A DNA stretch of 53,997 nucleotides from Salinibacterium sp. G-O1 (GTDB lineage: Bacteria; Actinomycetota; Actinomycetes; Actinomycetales; Microbacteriaceae): assembly GCF_030063305.1 (NCBI RefSeq), contig NZ_JASISV010000005.1, positions 1-53,997 of the forward strand, in the 5' to 3' direction. How positions within the stretch are numbered: position 1 is the stretch's first letter; each line of letters begins with the position of its first letter. The notes beneath the pieces are model-generated. The model saw only the letters and a list, made by a program, of their open reading frames with translations. It did no database searches and was not told the origin of the DNA. Both the position numbers and the translations under genes were made by a program. Positions 16,201 to 24,100 of this stretch are shown here, one piece after another.

Positions 16201-16239
16201 GTACGGTACGTACCGTACGAGCGTACCGTACGAGCGTAC
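16201..16239. promoter_or_regulatory. Palindromic operator array for the TetR gene downstream
   Basis: GTACGGTACGTACCGTAC (16201-16218) is a perfect 18-bp palindrome. Its right half continues as a 13-bp tandem repeat CGTACCGTACGAG (16209-16221 and 16222-16234), followed by a partial third unit. It ends 17 bp before the ATG of the membrane protein/TetR operon and so overlaps where the promoter must be: classic autorepression geometry. Confidence 0.75.
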
Positions 16240-16255
16240 ACATACGGAGATGGGC

Positions 16256-16459
16256 ATGAGTATGAATAAACATGGTTGGAAATTTGCTATTGGAGCAGTC
16301 ATGGTCGTCGGGGGTCTGGTGTTGTTCTTCGCCTTTCTCAATATTGAAACCCCAGTGGTCGGTCTGCGTCAGGCGGGTTTGGTGATCGCGGTGCTTGGCG
16401 TGATTGAGCTCGCTGTAACTGCGTGGTCGATGAACCGCGCGAGACGATCGCAGAGCTAA
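16256..16459 (+). CDS. Small two-helix membrane protein, 67 aa
   Basis: Starts MSMNKHGWKFAIGAVMVVGGLVLFFAFLNIETP, with a second hydrophobic segment GLVIAVLGVIELAVTAWSM and a basic tail (NRARRSQS). The start at 16256 has GGAG a few bases upstream. Its TAA overlaps the ATG of the TetR gene by one base, so the two are translationally coupled. It could be the effector controlled by the TetR, or a ligand-transport accessory. No family is recognised. Confidence 0.75.
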   Translation: MSMNKHGWKFAIGAVMVVGGLVLFFAFLNIETPVVGLRQAGLVIAVLGVIELAVTAWSMNRARRSQS

Positions 16460-16977
16460 TGTCCGCCACTCGCTTGCTCGACGGTGTGCTGACCGTGCTC
16501 GCCGAGCAAGGAGTTGGAGCGCTCAGCGTCCGGAGCGTGGCCGCTGCGGCAGGCATTTCGAAGGCACAGGTGCAGTACTACTACCGGACTAAGAGCGAAC
16601 TGGTGCGTGCAGGCTTCGACCATGCAGAAGAACAGTTCCTCGCAGACGTCCTGGCCGCGCAGGCCACGACCCTGATGGGCGTCGTGCATCAATGGCTCCC
16701 CCTAGACGATCGGCGCGAACGCCGTGCTCGCGTCTGGATCGCGTACGCCGCCATGTCGGCCGTCGATGCGGAACTGGCCGCGACTTCGGCGCAGCTCGAT
16801 CAGGAACTTCGTCGATGGTTCACAGACCAAGGTCTCTCGGACCAAGCGGCCACGCAGCTCTTCGCGCTGATCGACGGCGTCACCATCCAGTGCCTCATGC
16901 TGCCCCTATCGGAACGTCGATCATTTGTTGAGCAGACGATCGTTCCATTTGTCTCGGGACTGCCAACATGCGCTTGA
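16459..16977 (+). CDS. TetR-family regulator, 172 aa
   Basis: The N-terminal HTH LLDGVLTVLAEQGVGALSVRSVAAAAGISKAQVQYYYRTKSELVRAG is a clear TetR DNA-binding domain (YYYRTK in the recognition helix). The ligand domain follows, with RVWIAYAAMSAVDAELAATSAQLDQELRRWF. I use the ATG at 16459 for its one-base overlap with the upstream gene; a GTG at 16423 is possible. It probably binds the GTACGGTACGTACCGTAC array and represses itself and the membrane gene. Confidence 0.9.
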   Translation: MSATRLLDGVLTVLAEQGVGALSVRSVAAAAGISKAQVQYYYRTKSELVRAGFDHAEEQFLADVLAAQATTLMGVVHQWLPLDDRRERRARVWIAYAAMSAVDAELAATSAQLDQELRRWFTDQGLSDQAATQLFALIDGVTIQCLMLPLSERRSFVEQTIVPFVSGLPTCA

Positions 16978-17129
16978 GGCGCGACTCGGCCGTTCGTAGG
17001 CTTGCGCACGAACCGACGATCCCGCACGGGTAGCAATTGCTGAATGCTTACCCTTGAGCGCCTCTTCCAGCGCGCTGACCCGGTAGCGGTTCTGCTGCGG
17101 ACGCAGGCCGGGGGTGCTGAAAGGATGGT

Positions 17130-17294
17130 GACATCGATCCCATCTGGCTGCTCGTTGTGCTCATCCTCGTAGTCGCGTTCGCGAGCATCAGCATCGTCGG
17201 CGCCCTTCACCGAATTCGCGATGCGAGCGAAAAGACACTCGCAATTCTCGAGGCGCAGACTGCTTCCCAAAACCCTGGGACGCCATCTCACTGA
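17130..17294 (+). pseudogene. Remnant of a small membrane protein lacking a start codon
   Basis: The open frame reads DIDPIWLLVVLILVVAFASISIVGALHRIRDASEKTLAILEAQT, a convincing one-helix membrane protein with a charged helix, ending in TGA at 17292. No ATG, GTG or TTG is available: the nearest ATG, after GAAAGG, is in the wrong frame because of two apparent extra bases (ATGGTGACATC where ATGGACATC would fit). Either a broken gene or one using a rare start. Confidence 0.45.
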
Positions 17295-17329
17295 AGGTTC
17301 CACTTGCGGGCCGCACCGCCTGCACGGTT

Positions 17330-17371
17330 TCTCGTATCCCGTGGGTTACGAGACACTTCGGTTACGAGACA
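17330..17371. repeat. GGTTACGAGACA tandem repeat with an inverted partner
   Basis: GGTTACGAGACA occurs at 17344-17355 and 17360-17371, 16 bp apart. TCTCGTATCC (17330-17339) is a near-inverted copy just before. A single CTCGTAACCC lies at 22799-22808. Such short directed repeats are common in recombination sites or regulatory regions; no gene overlaps. The rest of the 16,978-17,508 interval holds only the remnant ORF. Confidence 0.4.
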
Positions 17372-17508
17372 GTGGACAGCCCCAATTCGGGTCGGCCGGA
17401 GTAAGTACGGCCCGCAAGCGGTACGAAAGCCGGCGCGATTCAGCACGAGAGCGGCCGTTACATCGCGGCCCACATTGTGTGTTAAAAGCCGCACCTCAGG
17501 GCCGCGGC

Positions 17509-18570
17509 TTAAGTGTCAGTCGGTACCAGGACCGCAGACGTTGCGGGACTCACGCGAAGCCGGTTCCTTATCGCTGCCAGTGCTCTCTTCTCGACTAGAT
17601 GCCAGGAGGCCCACGCGACGGCGAGAGTGAGCGCCACGACGATAATCAGGTCCGTTACTAGAGCGAGGTTCGGCCAGGCTTGCCAGACAAGCTGCTGAAT
17701 GAGGTAGCCCCAGAGGTAGACGCCGTAGGAAACATCGCCAAAACGTCCCGCTCGTCGGACGAATGGTGTCGCCCGGGAGCCCAGGCACAGCACCAGATAT
17801 GGGAGGGTAATCCAAGTCATCACCTGTGCGAATTCTGGCGTCAGTGCACCGCCAAGCAGCCACGCCGGGATAAGAACCGCCGCTGGCCACAGGGGTAATC
17901 GATGCAAAGGTAGCTGCGATACAGCGGCTCCAATAGCAAAAAAGACCATCGCTGTCAGCGCTGGTCGCGGCCCATCGAACGATTCGAGGGGGAGGCTGCT
18001 TACGATCGCAAGCACAACTCCGACAACTGCGAATACGGCGGCGCGTGTGAATTCGTGTCGCGCCCGAAGAGCAACCGCGACGGTCGCCACAACCATCACC
18101 CCGACGTAGCAAAGAAACTCGGGTCCCAACGTCCATAGAACTCCGTTGACAACCGGTCGCGGGTTGGCCGCGAACACTCCAGGAAGTTCATACGACGCGA
18201 CCAGGGTGACGTTTGTGAGATAGGTCCACGTCTGAGCGGACGTGAAGTAGTCGAGAAGGGGGAGCGCTGTCGCCAACGGGCCGAGCACAAACGTGGTGAG
18301 TACAACGACGACGATCAAAGCGGGAAAAATGCGTGAGGCTCTGCGGGCTAGGAACGGGAGAAGGCGCGGATCTCGTACCCAACTTGTCCCGACGAGGTAG
18401 CCACTTAGGGAGAAGAAGACGAAAACTGCGAGAGTGAACAGTGGGATCCCACCGATTCGAGGCGCGTGGCTTAGCCCCGTCAGCGGCCATGCGTGACCGA
18501 CCACGACGGCCACCGCTGCCACCAGGCGGACAGCATCAAAATTGTTGTCGCGATTCACTTCGGCTCGCAT
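17509..18570 (-). CDS. Acyltransferase family 3 membrane protein (OafA/YrhL type), 353 aa
   Basis: A multi-helix integral membrane acyltransferase that moves acyl groups onto surface glycans or other exported molecules. The N-terminus NNFDAVRLVAAVAVVVGHAWPLTG carries the conserved R and H, followed by FVFFSLSGYLVGTSWVRDPRLLPFLARRASRIFPAL, the family hallmark. About ten hydrophobic segments follow, including GDVSYGVYLWGYLIQQLVW. It is monocistronic. In a cargo of resistance-like genes it may modify the cell surface. Confidence 0.9.
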   Translation of the reverse strand: MRAEVNRDNNFDAVRLVAAVAVVVGHAWPLTGLSHAPRIGGIPLFTLAVFVFFSLSGYLVGTSWVRDPRLLPFLARRASRIFPALIVVVVLTTFVLGPLATALPLLDYFTSAQTWTYLTNVTLVASYELPGVFAANPRPVVNGVLWTLGPEFLCYVGVMVVATVAVALRARHEFTRAAVFAVVGVVLAIVSSLPLESFDGPRPALTAMVFFAIGAAVSQLPLHRLPLWPAAVLIPAWLLGGALTPEFAQVMTWITLPYLVLCLGSRATPFVRRAGRFGDVSYGVYLWGYLIQQLVWQAWPNLALVTDLIIVVALTLAVAWASWHLVEKRALAAIRNRLRVSPATSAVLVPTDT

Positions 18571-18947
18571 GCGATCACGTTATCTCGCCACGCGCTGCGA
18601 ATCGCAGTGCGAATCGCAAGGGGCTCCTTCCAGCCCCGCTTTAGCGAGCTGCATATTCAACAAGGCTCACAAACCTAGATCACCCACCTGGCTGCAACAT
18701 CGGGCCGGAGCTTCACCGAGTCGAAGCTGTAGCTGGCCCACTGATCAATCATTCGAAGTACGGCGTCGCACGCGAATATTCGCCGGCCGCTCGAGACATC
18801 GCCGAGCAAGTTCGGCAGCAGCGATGAGCCGCAACGGTGAAATGATATGCACCATTGCGGCGACACGCCTTAGCCTGAATGACGGAATACTGTGTCTGGC
18901 TAAACCGATCTGCTACGGTGTTCCTTGTTGAAAGGTAGGGACACACT
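18571..18947. other. Intergenic region upstream of the protease module
   Basis: No gene is seen. CGAATCGCA is repeated (about 18597 and 18609). A plausible promoter for the next operon lies before 18930: TACGGT as a -10 near 18912, followed by a GAAAGGTAGGG ribosome site just before the ATG at 18948. Confidence 0.4.
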
Positions 18948-19688
18948 ATGGAAGAGCCAGAGCGCCCCGATTGGCGTGCGGAGTTCTCGGACAAGCAAAT
19001 TTCCGCCATACGCAGCGCCATCCCCACGGCTATCCATGACAGTCAGGAGCGCTCGGCGCGGGCGCACACCGAATACGCCGATCCTGACGGAGATCAGGAT
19101 GTCTACGGCGTCGGGATGTCCCGGGGCGCGCAGAAGGAATTGCAGGCGGCGCTCAAGAGCCTCGAGGGCTACCGCGAGCAGCGCGTGGAGGGGACGCGGC
19201 GATCGCTGACCTACGTCGGTGACGCGCTCATTTTCTTGCAGCGGGTTGGCAAAAAAATGCCTCGCAACCACCGCCGCTTCCGGTTGAGCTATCTGCCGGA
19301 GCAGCGTCGTGAGTTGCTCGAGACGACTAGCAACGTGAAGTACACCGAGCCTGGCTTGTTCGATCTGCCCGAGGAAGAACCGGATGAGGCGGCCAACCTC
19401 TCCGACGTGCTGGATATCGTGGGCGACCTGGGCCGTGTGACGCTGTTCGTGCCGTACTACAGCAGCACGCCGTTTGCTGTTGGTTCGATGTTTTGGGCGC
19501 CGGCCCGGCTGCGCGGTCACCATCTCGAATTCACTGACCCCGAGCGTCTGACCTACGTGAAAGAGCCCGTCGCGAAGGAAACCAAGCGCGAGGCACCGCG
19601 CCCGGCGGGCGGCTTCGCCGAGGGAGATCGACCCCGTACCTCCGCCAAGCTCCGACCTCGTCCAGAAGACAAGGAGGGCCACAACTAA
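18948..19688 (+). CDS. Unknown protein, 246 aa, partner of the XRE-ImmA/IrrE gene
   Basis: Soluble, charged protein with no recognised domain. The N-terminal half is helical (MSRGAQKELQAALKSLEGYREQRV); the C-terminal half is beta-rich and hydrophobic (VLDIVGDLGRVTLFVPYYSSTPFAVGSMFWAPARLRGHHLEF), followed by a disordered charged tail. The ATG has a GAAAGGTAGGG site. Its stop directly abuts the ATG of the protease gene, so the pair is an operon. By analogy with XRE-ImmA/IrrE operons that act as toxin-antitoxin or derepression units, it may be the protein controlled by the protease. That is inference. Confidence 0.72.
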   Translation: MEEPERPDWRAEFSDKQISAIRSAIPTAIHDSQERSARAHTEYADPDGDQDVYGVGMSRGAQKELQAALKSLEGYREQRVEGTRRSLTYVGDALIFLQRVGKKMPRNHRRFRLSYLPEQRRELLETTSNVKYTEPGLFDLPEEEPDEAANLSDVLDIVGDLGRVTLFVPYYSSTPFAVGSMFWAPARLRGHHLEFTDPERLTYVKEPVAKETKREAPRPAGGFAEGDRPRTSAKLRPRPEDKEGHN

Positions 19689-21107
19689 ATGGCTGAGCAA
19701 TGGGCAACCCCGCAGCCAAGCCTTACCGATGTTGCGCGCTTGTTTGATCCGGCACGTCTCACCCAGGCTCGTCAAGTCTGCAAGATGAGTAAGACCGAGC
19801 TGCACGAGGCAGTCGGTGTTTCTGCTGCTGCGATCGGGCAGTATGAACGCGGCGAGATGAAGCCGCGGGCCGAGACGATCGCCCTGCTTGCCAACGCCCT
19901 CCGTGTTCCTCCGGGGTTTTTTGCGCATGGTCGGCCTCGAGCGCAAGTCGATATTGCAGAGGCGTCGTTCCGTCGGCTGCGGGCGACGTCACTTGCCCAG
20001 CAGCAGCAGGCGACAGCCTACGTCGAGCAGGCTTGGGAACTCGGCTGCTACTTGGAAGAAAGCGTCGAGTTCCCTCCACTTGATATGCCGGACTGGGCGC
20101 TTGTAGATTCGCAGGACACTCCGGATCCGGTGACCGCGGCGCGCGCTATGCGAACGCACTGGGAACTAGGGCAGGAGCCGATCAAGCACCTCGTTTACGA
20201 GCTGGAGCAGCACGGCATCCTCACTGTCTTCTTCACCATGAAGCAGGAGGGTGCTCCCGATGACAAAGGTCGCATCGACGCCTTCTCGACGACTGCCCTC
20301 CCGCGGCCAATGATCGTGCTCACCCCGGATAAGGCTAACGACGTCATGCGTCACCGTTTCTCTGCGGCGCACGAGCTCGGGCACATCGTGCTGCACCACG
20401 GTAGGCAGGGCACCGACAGCCAGATGGAGCGTCAGGCAGACATGTTCGCCGCCGAGTTTTTGACTCCGAGGGAGATCATCGGCAATCAGCTTCCTCGACG
20501 TCTCAACTTCGACAAGTTGGAAGAAATCAGTCAGTGGTGGGGCGTCTCTGTTCACTCGCTGGTGTACCGGTCCAAGGAACTGGAGTTGATCTCCGAGTCG
20601 ACCGCTCGTCGCGCCTACATAACGTTAAGCAGTTCGCCGCGTCGGCCACTGTCGATCCGGGACTTCCCCGGCGAGCGTCCGGAGCTGCTAAAGAACGCCA
20701 TCGAGCTCTTGGACACGGTAGACGTCACCTTGACGCAGATCGCCGCTGATCTGCAGATGACCCCGAAGCACATCCGGCGCCTGGCCGACATCGACGACCC
20801 ACAGCCCAAGCTCACCCTGGTGGGCAACACAGACGACCGTCGGCAGACAAATCCGGCGGCGACTCGTGGAGATTCCTCCATGAGTGACATCCAAAAGGAA
20901 GGAGCCGATATGGCTCACCGTTCCGCAATATCAGGCCGCTACATTTCCACGGCAGCGGCCGCCAGGCACCCGAGGACGAGCGTCACCGAGACCGGTGGCA
21001 ACAAGTCGAGTGGCGTGCACAACCGGTCCGCGATCAGCGGAAAGTACATCTCTGACGCTGCGGCCGCGCGTCATCCAAACACCAGCGTCACAGAGCGCGG
21101 CAAGTAG
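19689..21107 (+). CDS. XRE-HTH plus ImmA/IrrE metallopeptidase with C-terminal tandem repeats, 472 aa
   Basis: Three parts are visible. The XRE HTH is at about residues 20-70 (KTELHEAVGVSAAAIGQYERG). The ImmA/IrrE zinc peptidase has HELGH at 228-232 and a downstream acidic ligand in MERQADMFAAEFLTP. The C-terminal tail holds two copies of a unit of about 26 residues (RSAISGRYISTAAAARHP and RSAISGKYISDAAAARHP, each followed by xTSVTE). Such proteases usually cleave a repressor or partner to switch genes on. The tail is unusual for the family, and an internal start can produce it alone. The gene ends at a strong terminator. Confidence 0.88.
   Translation: MAEQWATPQPSLTDVARLFDPARLTQARQVCKMSKTELHEAVGVSAAAIGQYERGEMKPRAETIALLANALRVPPGFFAHGRPRAQVDIAEASFRRLRATSLAQQQQATAYVEQAWELGCYLEESVEFPPLDMPDWALVDSQDTPDPVTAARAMRTHWELGQEPIKHLVYELEQHGILTVFFTMKQEGAPDDKGRIDAFSTTALPRPMIVLTPDKANDVMRHRFSAAHELGHIVLHHGRQGTDSQMERQADMFAAEFLTPREIIGNQLPRRLNFDKLEEISQWWGVSVHSLVYRSKELELISESTARRAYITLSSSPRRPLSIRDFPGERPELLKNAIELLDTVDVTLTQIAADLQMTPKHIRRLADIDDPQPKLTLVGNTDDRRQTNPAATRGDSSMSDIQKEGADMAHRSAISGRYISTAAAARHPRTSVTETGGNKSSGVHNRSAISGKYISDAAAARHPNTSVTERGK
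20910..21107 (+). CDS. In-frame nested small protein, 65 aa, two RSAISG repeats
   Basis: The ATG at 20910 lies in frame inside the 3' end of the protease gene, 6 nt after AAAGGAAGGAG (20894-20904), a near-ideal ribosome site that has no reason to exist inside a long ORF. The product would be only the repeat tail: MAHRSAISGRYIS, a linker GGNKSSG, then HNRSAISGKYIS. Another ATG at 20880 is also in frame but without a good site. A separately made tail could be a regulator, degron or substrate of the protease. Confidence 0.55.
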   Translation: MAHRSAISGRYISTAAAARHPRTSVTETGGNKSSGVHNRSAISGKYISDAAAARHPNTSVTERGK

Positions 21108-21124
21108 TCAACCTCGCGAATGCG

Positions 21125-21167
21125 AGAGGGCGTTCGATCTCACTGGTATTGAGATCGAACGCCCTCT
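21125..21167 (+). terminator. Strong hairpin terminator after the protease gene
   Basis: AGAGGGCGTTCGATCTCA (21125-21142) pairs perfectly over 18 bp with 21150-21167, with a 7-nt loop, 15 bases after the stop codon. It is followed by TCTCC rather than a clean T run. The rest of the gap to 21,435 holds no gene. Confidence 0.85.
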
Positions 21168-21304
21168 TCTCCCTCCTACTGTAGCGATTCGACCGCCAGT
21201 ATCCTTTAGTCGCTAGGCGGACTCGTGCGTCAGTTTGCGGTACATCGCCGACTGCTTCGTTACATCGGAAGGAGTGCTCCCGATGCGTGTTGTGAGCAAT
21301 GTCT

Positions 21305-21317
21305 CATATCCCTAGGG
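21305..21317. repeat. 13-bp repeat CATATCCCTAGGG, left copy
   Basis: The reverse complement occurs at 22808-22820, so the two copies bracket the TetR/reductase module. A 13-base match can arise by chance in a plasmid of this size. Confidence 0.3.
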
Positions 21318-21435
21318 AATCGACGCGTCTCGCCCTGCGCCTGCTGTCGGCGGTCTGGCCCAGACGCGCTGAATCTCATCTGTTTCGAGGCGCTCCGGTT
21401 ATGCGACGTTCTGGCCCGCCTTTTGGCGATTGAAG

Positions 21436-22035
21436 CTAGTAACTCCCCCTGGTGCCGGGAATGATCTGCACGCCTGAGGCGAGGTGTTGGGCTGCTTCTT
21501 TAGCGGTCGCAACGGGATCGCTGTGGGGATCAAGGGGAATCGTGAGGTGATCCAGGAGAATGCCGTTCACTAGATGGTGAAGGAGGATGACGACCCGCGG
21601 GTTCGCGCCAAGGCCCCTGACCTGGTGGAATTCGAGGTCGTCGCTCAGTCCTTGACGGAGGAACGGTGCCAATGCGTCGTGCACTTCGTGATCGCGTGAG
21701 GCTTCGAGGCGCAGTTCGATGAGGGCTCGTGCCATATCAGGATTCTTTGTAAGGCGCTCGACGACGTAGCCGGCGTATGACGCTAACGCTTCCTCCTCCG
21801 TCACCTGCTCGAGTTCCGTGAGGCGATTGCCGGCGGGCTCGAGCCGGTCAAATATTCGCTTAGCCATGGCGAGCAGGAGTGTCGCACGGGTGGGAAAGTA
21901 ATTCGCACAGGTTCCTGACGGGATGTCAGCCAACGCATCCACTGCCCGGTGAGTTAGGGCGCGCCCACCGTCACGTCCGAGGATGACTAGAGCGGCGTCC
22001 GTGACGACCGCTCTGCGTTCCGGATTCGAGGCCAT
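21436..22035 (-). CDS. TetR-family regulator, 199 aa
   Basis: The HTH is AALVILGRDGGRALTHRAVDALADIPSGTCANYFPTRATLLLAMAKRIF (NYFPTR in the recognition region). The C-terminal ligand domain carries LVNGILLDHLTIPLDPH. I use the ATG at 22035 (MASNPERRAVV); six upstream codons are possible. It is divergent from the reductase gene with a large inverted repeat between them, so it very likely represses both. Confidence 0.9.
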   Translation of the reverse strand: MASNPERRAVVTDAALVILGRDGGRALTHRAVDALADIPSGTCANYFPTRATLLLAMAKRIFDRLEPAGNRLTELEQVTEEEALASYAGYVVERLTKNPDMARALIELRLEASRDHEVHDALAPFLRQGLSDDLEFHQVRGLGANPRVVILLHHLVNGILLDHLTIPLDPHSDPVATAKEAAQHLASGVQIIPGTRGSY

Positions 22036-22050
22036 GAAGACATGATAAGT

Positions 22051-22103
22051 CAATCAATACAGGTGTTGTAGATTGGAGGCGACTACAACAGTTGTATTGA
22101 TTG
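22051..22103. promoter_or_regulatory. Long inverted repeat operator between TetR and reductase
   Basis: A 21-bp arm at 22051-22071 matches the inverted arm at 22083-22103 in 19 of 21 positions. Each arm ends in an ACAAC/GTTGT type half-site, and the right arm contains its own palindrome TACAACAGTTGTA. The position overlaps both promoters. Confidence 0.85.
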
Positions 22104-22112
22104 GAGTACTTC

Positions 22113-22697
22113 ATGCGCAAACTTGTCTACTTCGTTGCCGTGTCGATCGACGGCTTCATCGCCGACCTGGCAGGCGACTTCTCTCGCTTCCCGGTCCATC
22201 CGGAAACGCTGGCGAACTTGTTCGCCCGGTACCCCGAAACGTGCCCGGCGCATCTGCGTGAAGTGCTAGGCGTGACCGGCAGGCCTCGCCGCTTCGATAC
22301 GGTTCTCTTGGGTCGCCGCTCCCACGCCCCGGCGTTGGAGGCCGGTCTGACCGACGGCGCATACTCACATCTACGGCAGATCGTCGTCACGCATCAGGAC
22401 TTACCCGAGTCACCCCAGGTCGAACTCATGGGTGGTGACATCGCCCCACGCATTGCTGAACTCAAAGCCGAACCTGGCCTCGACATCTGGCTATGCGGAG
22501 GCGGCGAGCTCGCTGCTCAGCTCGTAGACCTCATCGACGAGATCCAGCTGAAGATCAACCCCGTTCTCCTCGGCAGCGGAATCCCGCTATTTGGTGACGG
22601 CATCCAACCCCGCAGCTTGCAAGCCACTAATATCGAGCAGTTGCCAGGTGGAATCACCCTCGCGACTTACCGAAATGCAATCGAACAGTCTCACTGA
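22113..22697 (+). CDS. RibD C-terminal / DHFR-like reductase family protein, 194 aa
   Basis: Starts MRKLVYFVAVSIDGFIADLAGDFSRF, the family N-terminus (nucleotide-binding strand and SIDGFIAD loop), with a central FDTVLLGRRSHAP and C-terminal WLCGGGELAAQLVDLIDEIQLKINPVLLGSGIPLF. Proteins of this type (YwjB/YyaP-like) are NADPH-dependent reductases of mostly unknown substrate. The start at 22113 has GGAG 6 nt upstream. Controlled by the divergent TetR. Confidence 0.88.
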   Translation: MRKLVYFVAVSIDGFIADLAGDFSRFPVHPETLANLFARYPETCPAHLREVLGVTGRPRRFDTVLLGRRSHAPALEAGLTDGAYSHLRQIVVTHQDLPESPQVELMGGDIAPRIAELKAEPGLDIWLCGGGELAAQLVDLIDEIQLKINPVLLGSGIPLFGDGIQPRSLQATNIEQLPGGITLATYRNAIEQSH

Positions 22698-22807
22698 GGT
22701 GCGGGGGCTTCTCCATCCTCAGACTTCTTGGTACGAGCAACTACCGCCGAGCGGGGTTCGACCGAACGATTCCCGAGGTCATTTGCGCGTAAAGGCGTGC
22801 CTCGTAA

Positions 22808-22820
22808 CCCTAGGGATATG
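22808..22820. repeat. 13-bp repeat, right copy (reverse complement of 21305-21317)
   Basis: CCCTAGGGATATG. See the left copy; it adjoins the likely recombination site of the serine recombinase. Confidence 0.3.
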
Positions 22821-22823
22821 GGA

Positions 22824-22948
22824 TGTCCCACAGGCGCCCGAGTTCGCGAGACCATTTCCCGGCTTTTCGGCACACCTCGATTCCCATAACTATGTACCAA
22901 AAGGTTCTGGTTGAATCGAGGTAGTCATTAACGGTTTTGGGACACCTG
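22824..22948. promoter_or_regulatory. Possible res/att region of the serine recombinase
   Basis: TGTCCCACAGG at 22824-22834 and, inverted, GGGACACCTGG at 22939-22949 flank about 100 AT-richer bases directly before the recombinase gene. The same TGTCCCACAGG also occurs at 29362-29372. Resolvase genes usually lie next to their res site; no subsite structure can be proven by eye. Confidence 0.4.
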
Positions 22949-22957
22949 GAGGCACTA

Positions 22958-23548
22958 TTGGGCAAGTTGATCGGATACGCGCGCGTCTCGACCAAACAGC
23001 AGGCCACTGACCGGCAGGAGGCCGACCTTTTGGCGGCCGGAGTGCGCCGAGACGATCTCTATGTCGACCATGGGGTGTCGGGTGCGCGTGTGTCGCGGCC
23101 GGAGTTCGATCGCGCTTTGAATGCGATCCAGGACGGGGACACTCTGGTCGTAGCGACGCTCGATCGTCTTGGTCGCTCGACGCAGAACATGCTCTCTTTC
23201 GCGGAGGGGCTGAGGTCGCGGTCGGTGGGCCTTCGGGTGTTGAACCTGGGTGGGGGAGACGTGGACACATCGACCCCGATGGGGGCGATGGTGTTCACGG
23301 TGATGTCGGCTCTGGCGCAGATGGAGCTCGACATCAAGAGGGAGCGCATCACCGACTCGGTGGCCAAACGGCGCACAGCTGGTGGGGATCTCGGCGGGCG
23401 GCCTAAGACAGTATCCGACCGGCAGATCCGCAACGCGCTGCACCTTATCGAGGAAGGCGCGTCGACGGCGCAGGTCCTCAGGGATCTAGGGCTGACCCGG
23501 TCCACGTTCTACCGCCGCGCTCAGGAAGCCTCTCGTGCCAGTTCCTGA
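22958..23548 (+). CDS. Serine recombinase (resolvase/invertase family), 196 aa
   Basis: The catalytic domain starts GKLIGYARVSTKQQATDRQ, with the serine of ARVS at about residue 10, followed by VVATLDRLGRSTQNM (conserved arginines) and FTVMSALAQMELDIKRERI, the E-helix. The C-terminal HTH is STAQVLRDLGLTRSTFYRR. I choose the TTG at 22958 because GGAGG sits 5 nt upstream. It is the size of a Tn3-type resolvase; no transposase is present. The next gene overlaps its end. Confidence 0.9.
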   Translation: MGKLIGYARVSTKQQATDRQEADLLAAGVRRDDLYVDHGVSGARVSRPEFDRALNAIQDGDTLVVATLDRLGRSTQNMLSFAEGLRSRSVGLRVLNLGGGDVDTSTPMGAMVFTVMSALAQMELDIKRERITDSVAKRRTAGGDLGGRPKTVSDRQIRNALHLIEEGASTAQVLRDLGLTRSTFYRRAQEASRASS

Positions 23549-23870
23549 GACCGACCTGCGACGCATCACGAAGTGGTGCACTAAGCAGACATCCCCTCTC
23601 CACGCCGATCAAGTCCGCGTCGAAGCCGACGTGACGACTACGGCGGTCACCATCGTGGAAACGCGGCCGCCATGGGATGATCCGACGGGGGAGTGGACAA
23701 GGTTTCCCATCGCACGACTGCGGTACACCGCCACAACGGGTGAGTGGACCCTCTACTGGCGGGATCGGCACCTCCGATTCCACCGCTATGATCAAACACC
23801 ACCATCACGACAAGTGCAGGCTCTGCTGGATGTCGTCGCGGACAGCGGCGATCCAATCTTCTGGGGCTGA
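23535..23870 (+). CDS. DUF3024 family protein, 111 aa
   Basis: A GTG start overlaps the recombinase by 14 bases. The core RPPWDDPTGEWTRFPIARLRYTATTGEWTLYWRDRHLRFHRYD is the DUF3024 pattern. Function unknown; small proteins of this family often lie beside resolvases and nucleases on actinobacterial accessory DNA, from memory. The 230 bases after it, to the DUF4238 gene, contain no gene I can support. Confidence 0.8.
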   Translation: MPVPETDLRRITKWCTKQTSPLHADQVRVEADVTTTAVTIVETRPPWDDPTGEWTRFPIARLRYTATTGEWTLYWRDRHLRFHRYDQTPPSRQVQALLDVVADSGDPIFWG

Positions 23871-24100
23871 CGCCAGAAAGTCTCTACCGATAACGGTCGA
23901 CAAGCCGTTTCGACTCACTCCGGTTTCGGTGGGTAATTTCGGTGCACGATTGCGCGGCGTGTCGCGACCTGGTGGCGAAATCCCGACGTCGCTCGAAACC
24001 GCTCGTTATCCGTGGACACAATCACCGTCCTCCTCGACCGCCAGGGGTGCGCGGCCGCGGAACACCGCACACTCGTGATCCGCCCTTGGGTCGTTGCGGT

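Noticed and set aside
22937-23548. Serine recombinase as part of a Tn3-type transposon
   Set aside because: No transposase gene or 38-bp terminal inverted repeats are present.
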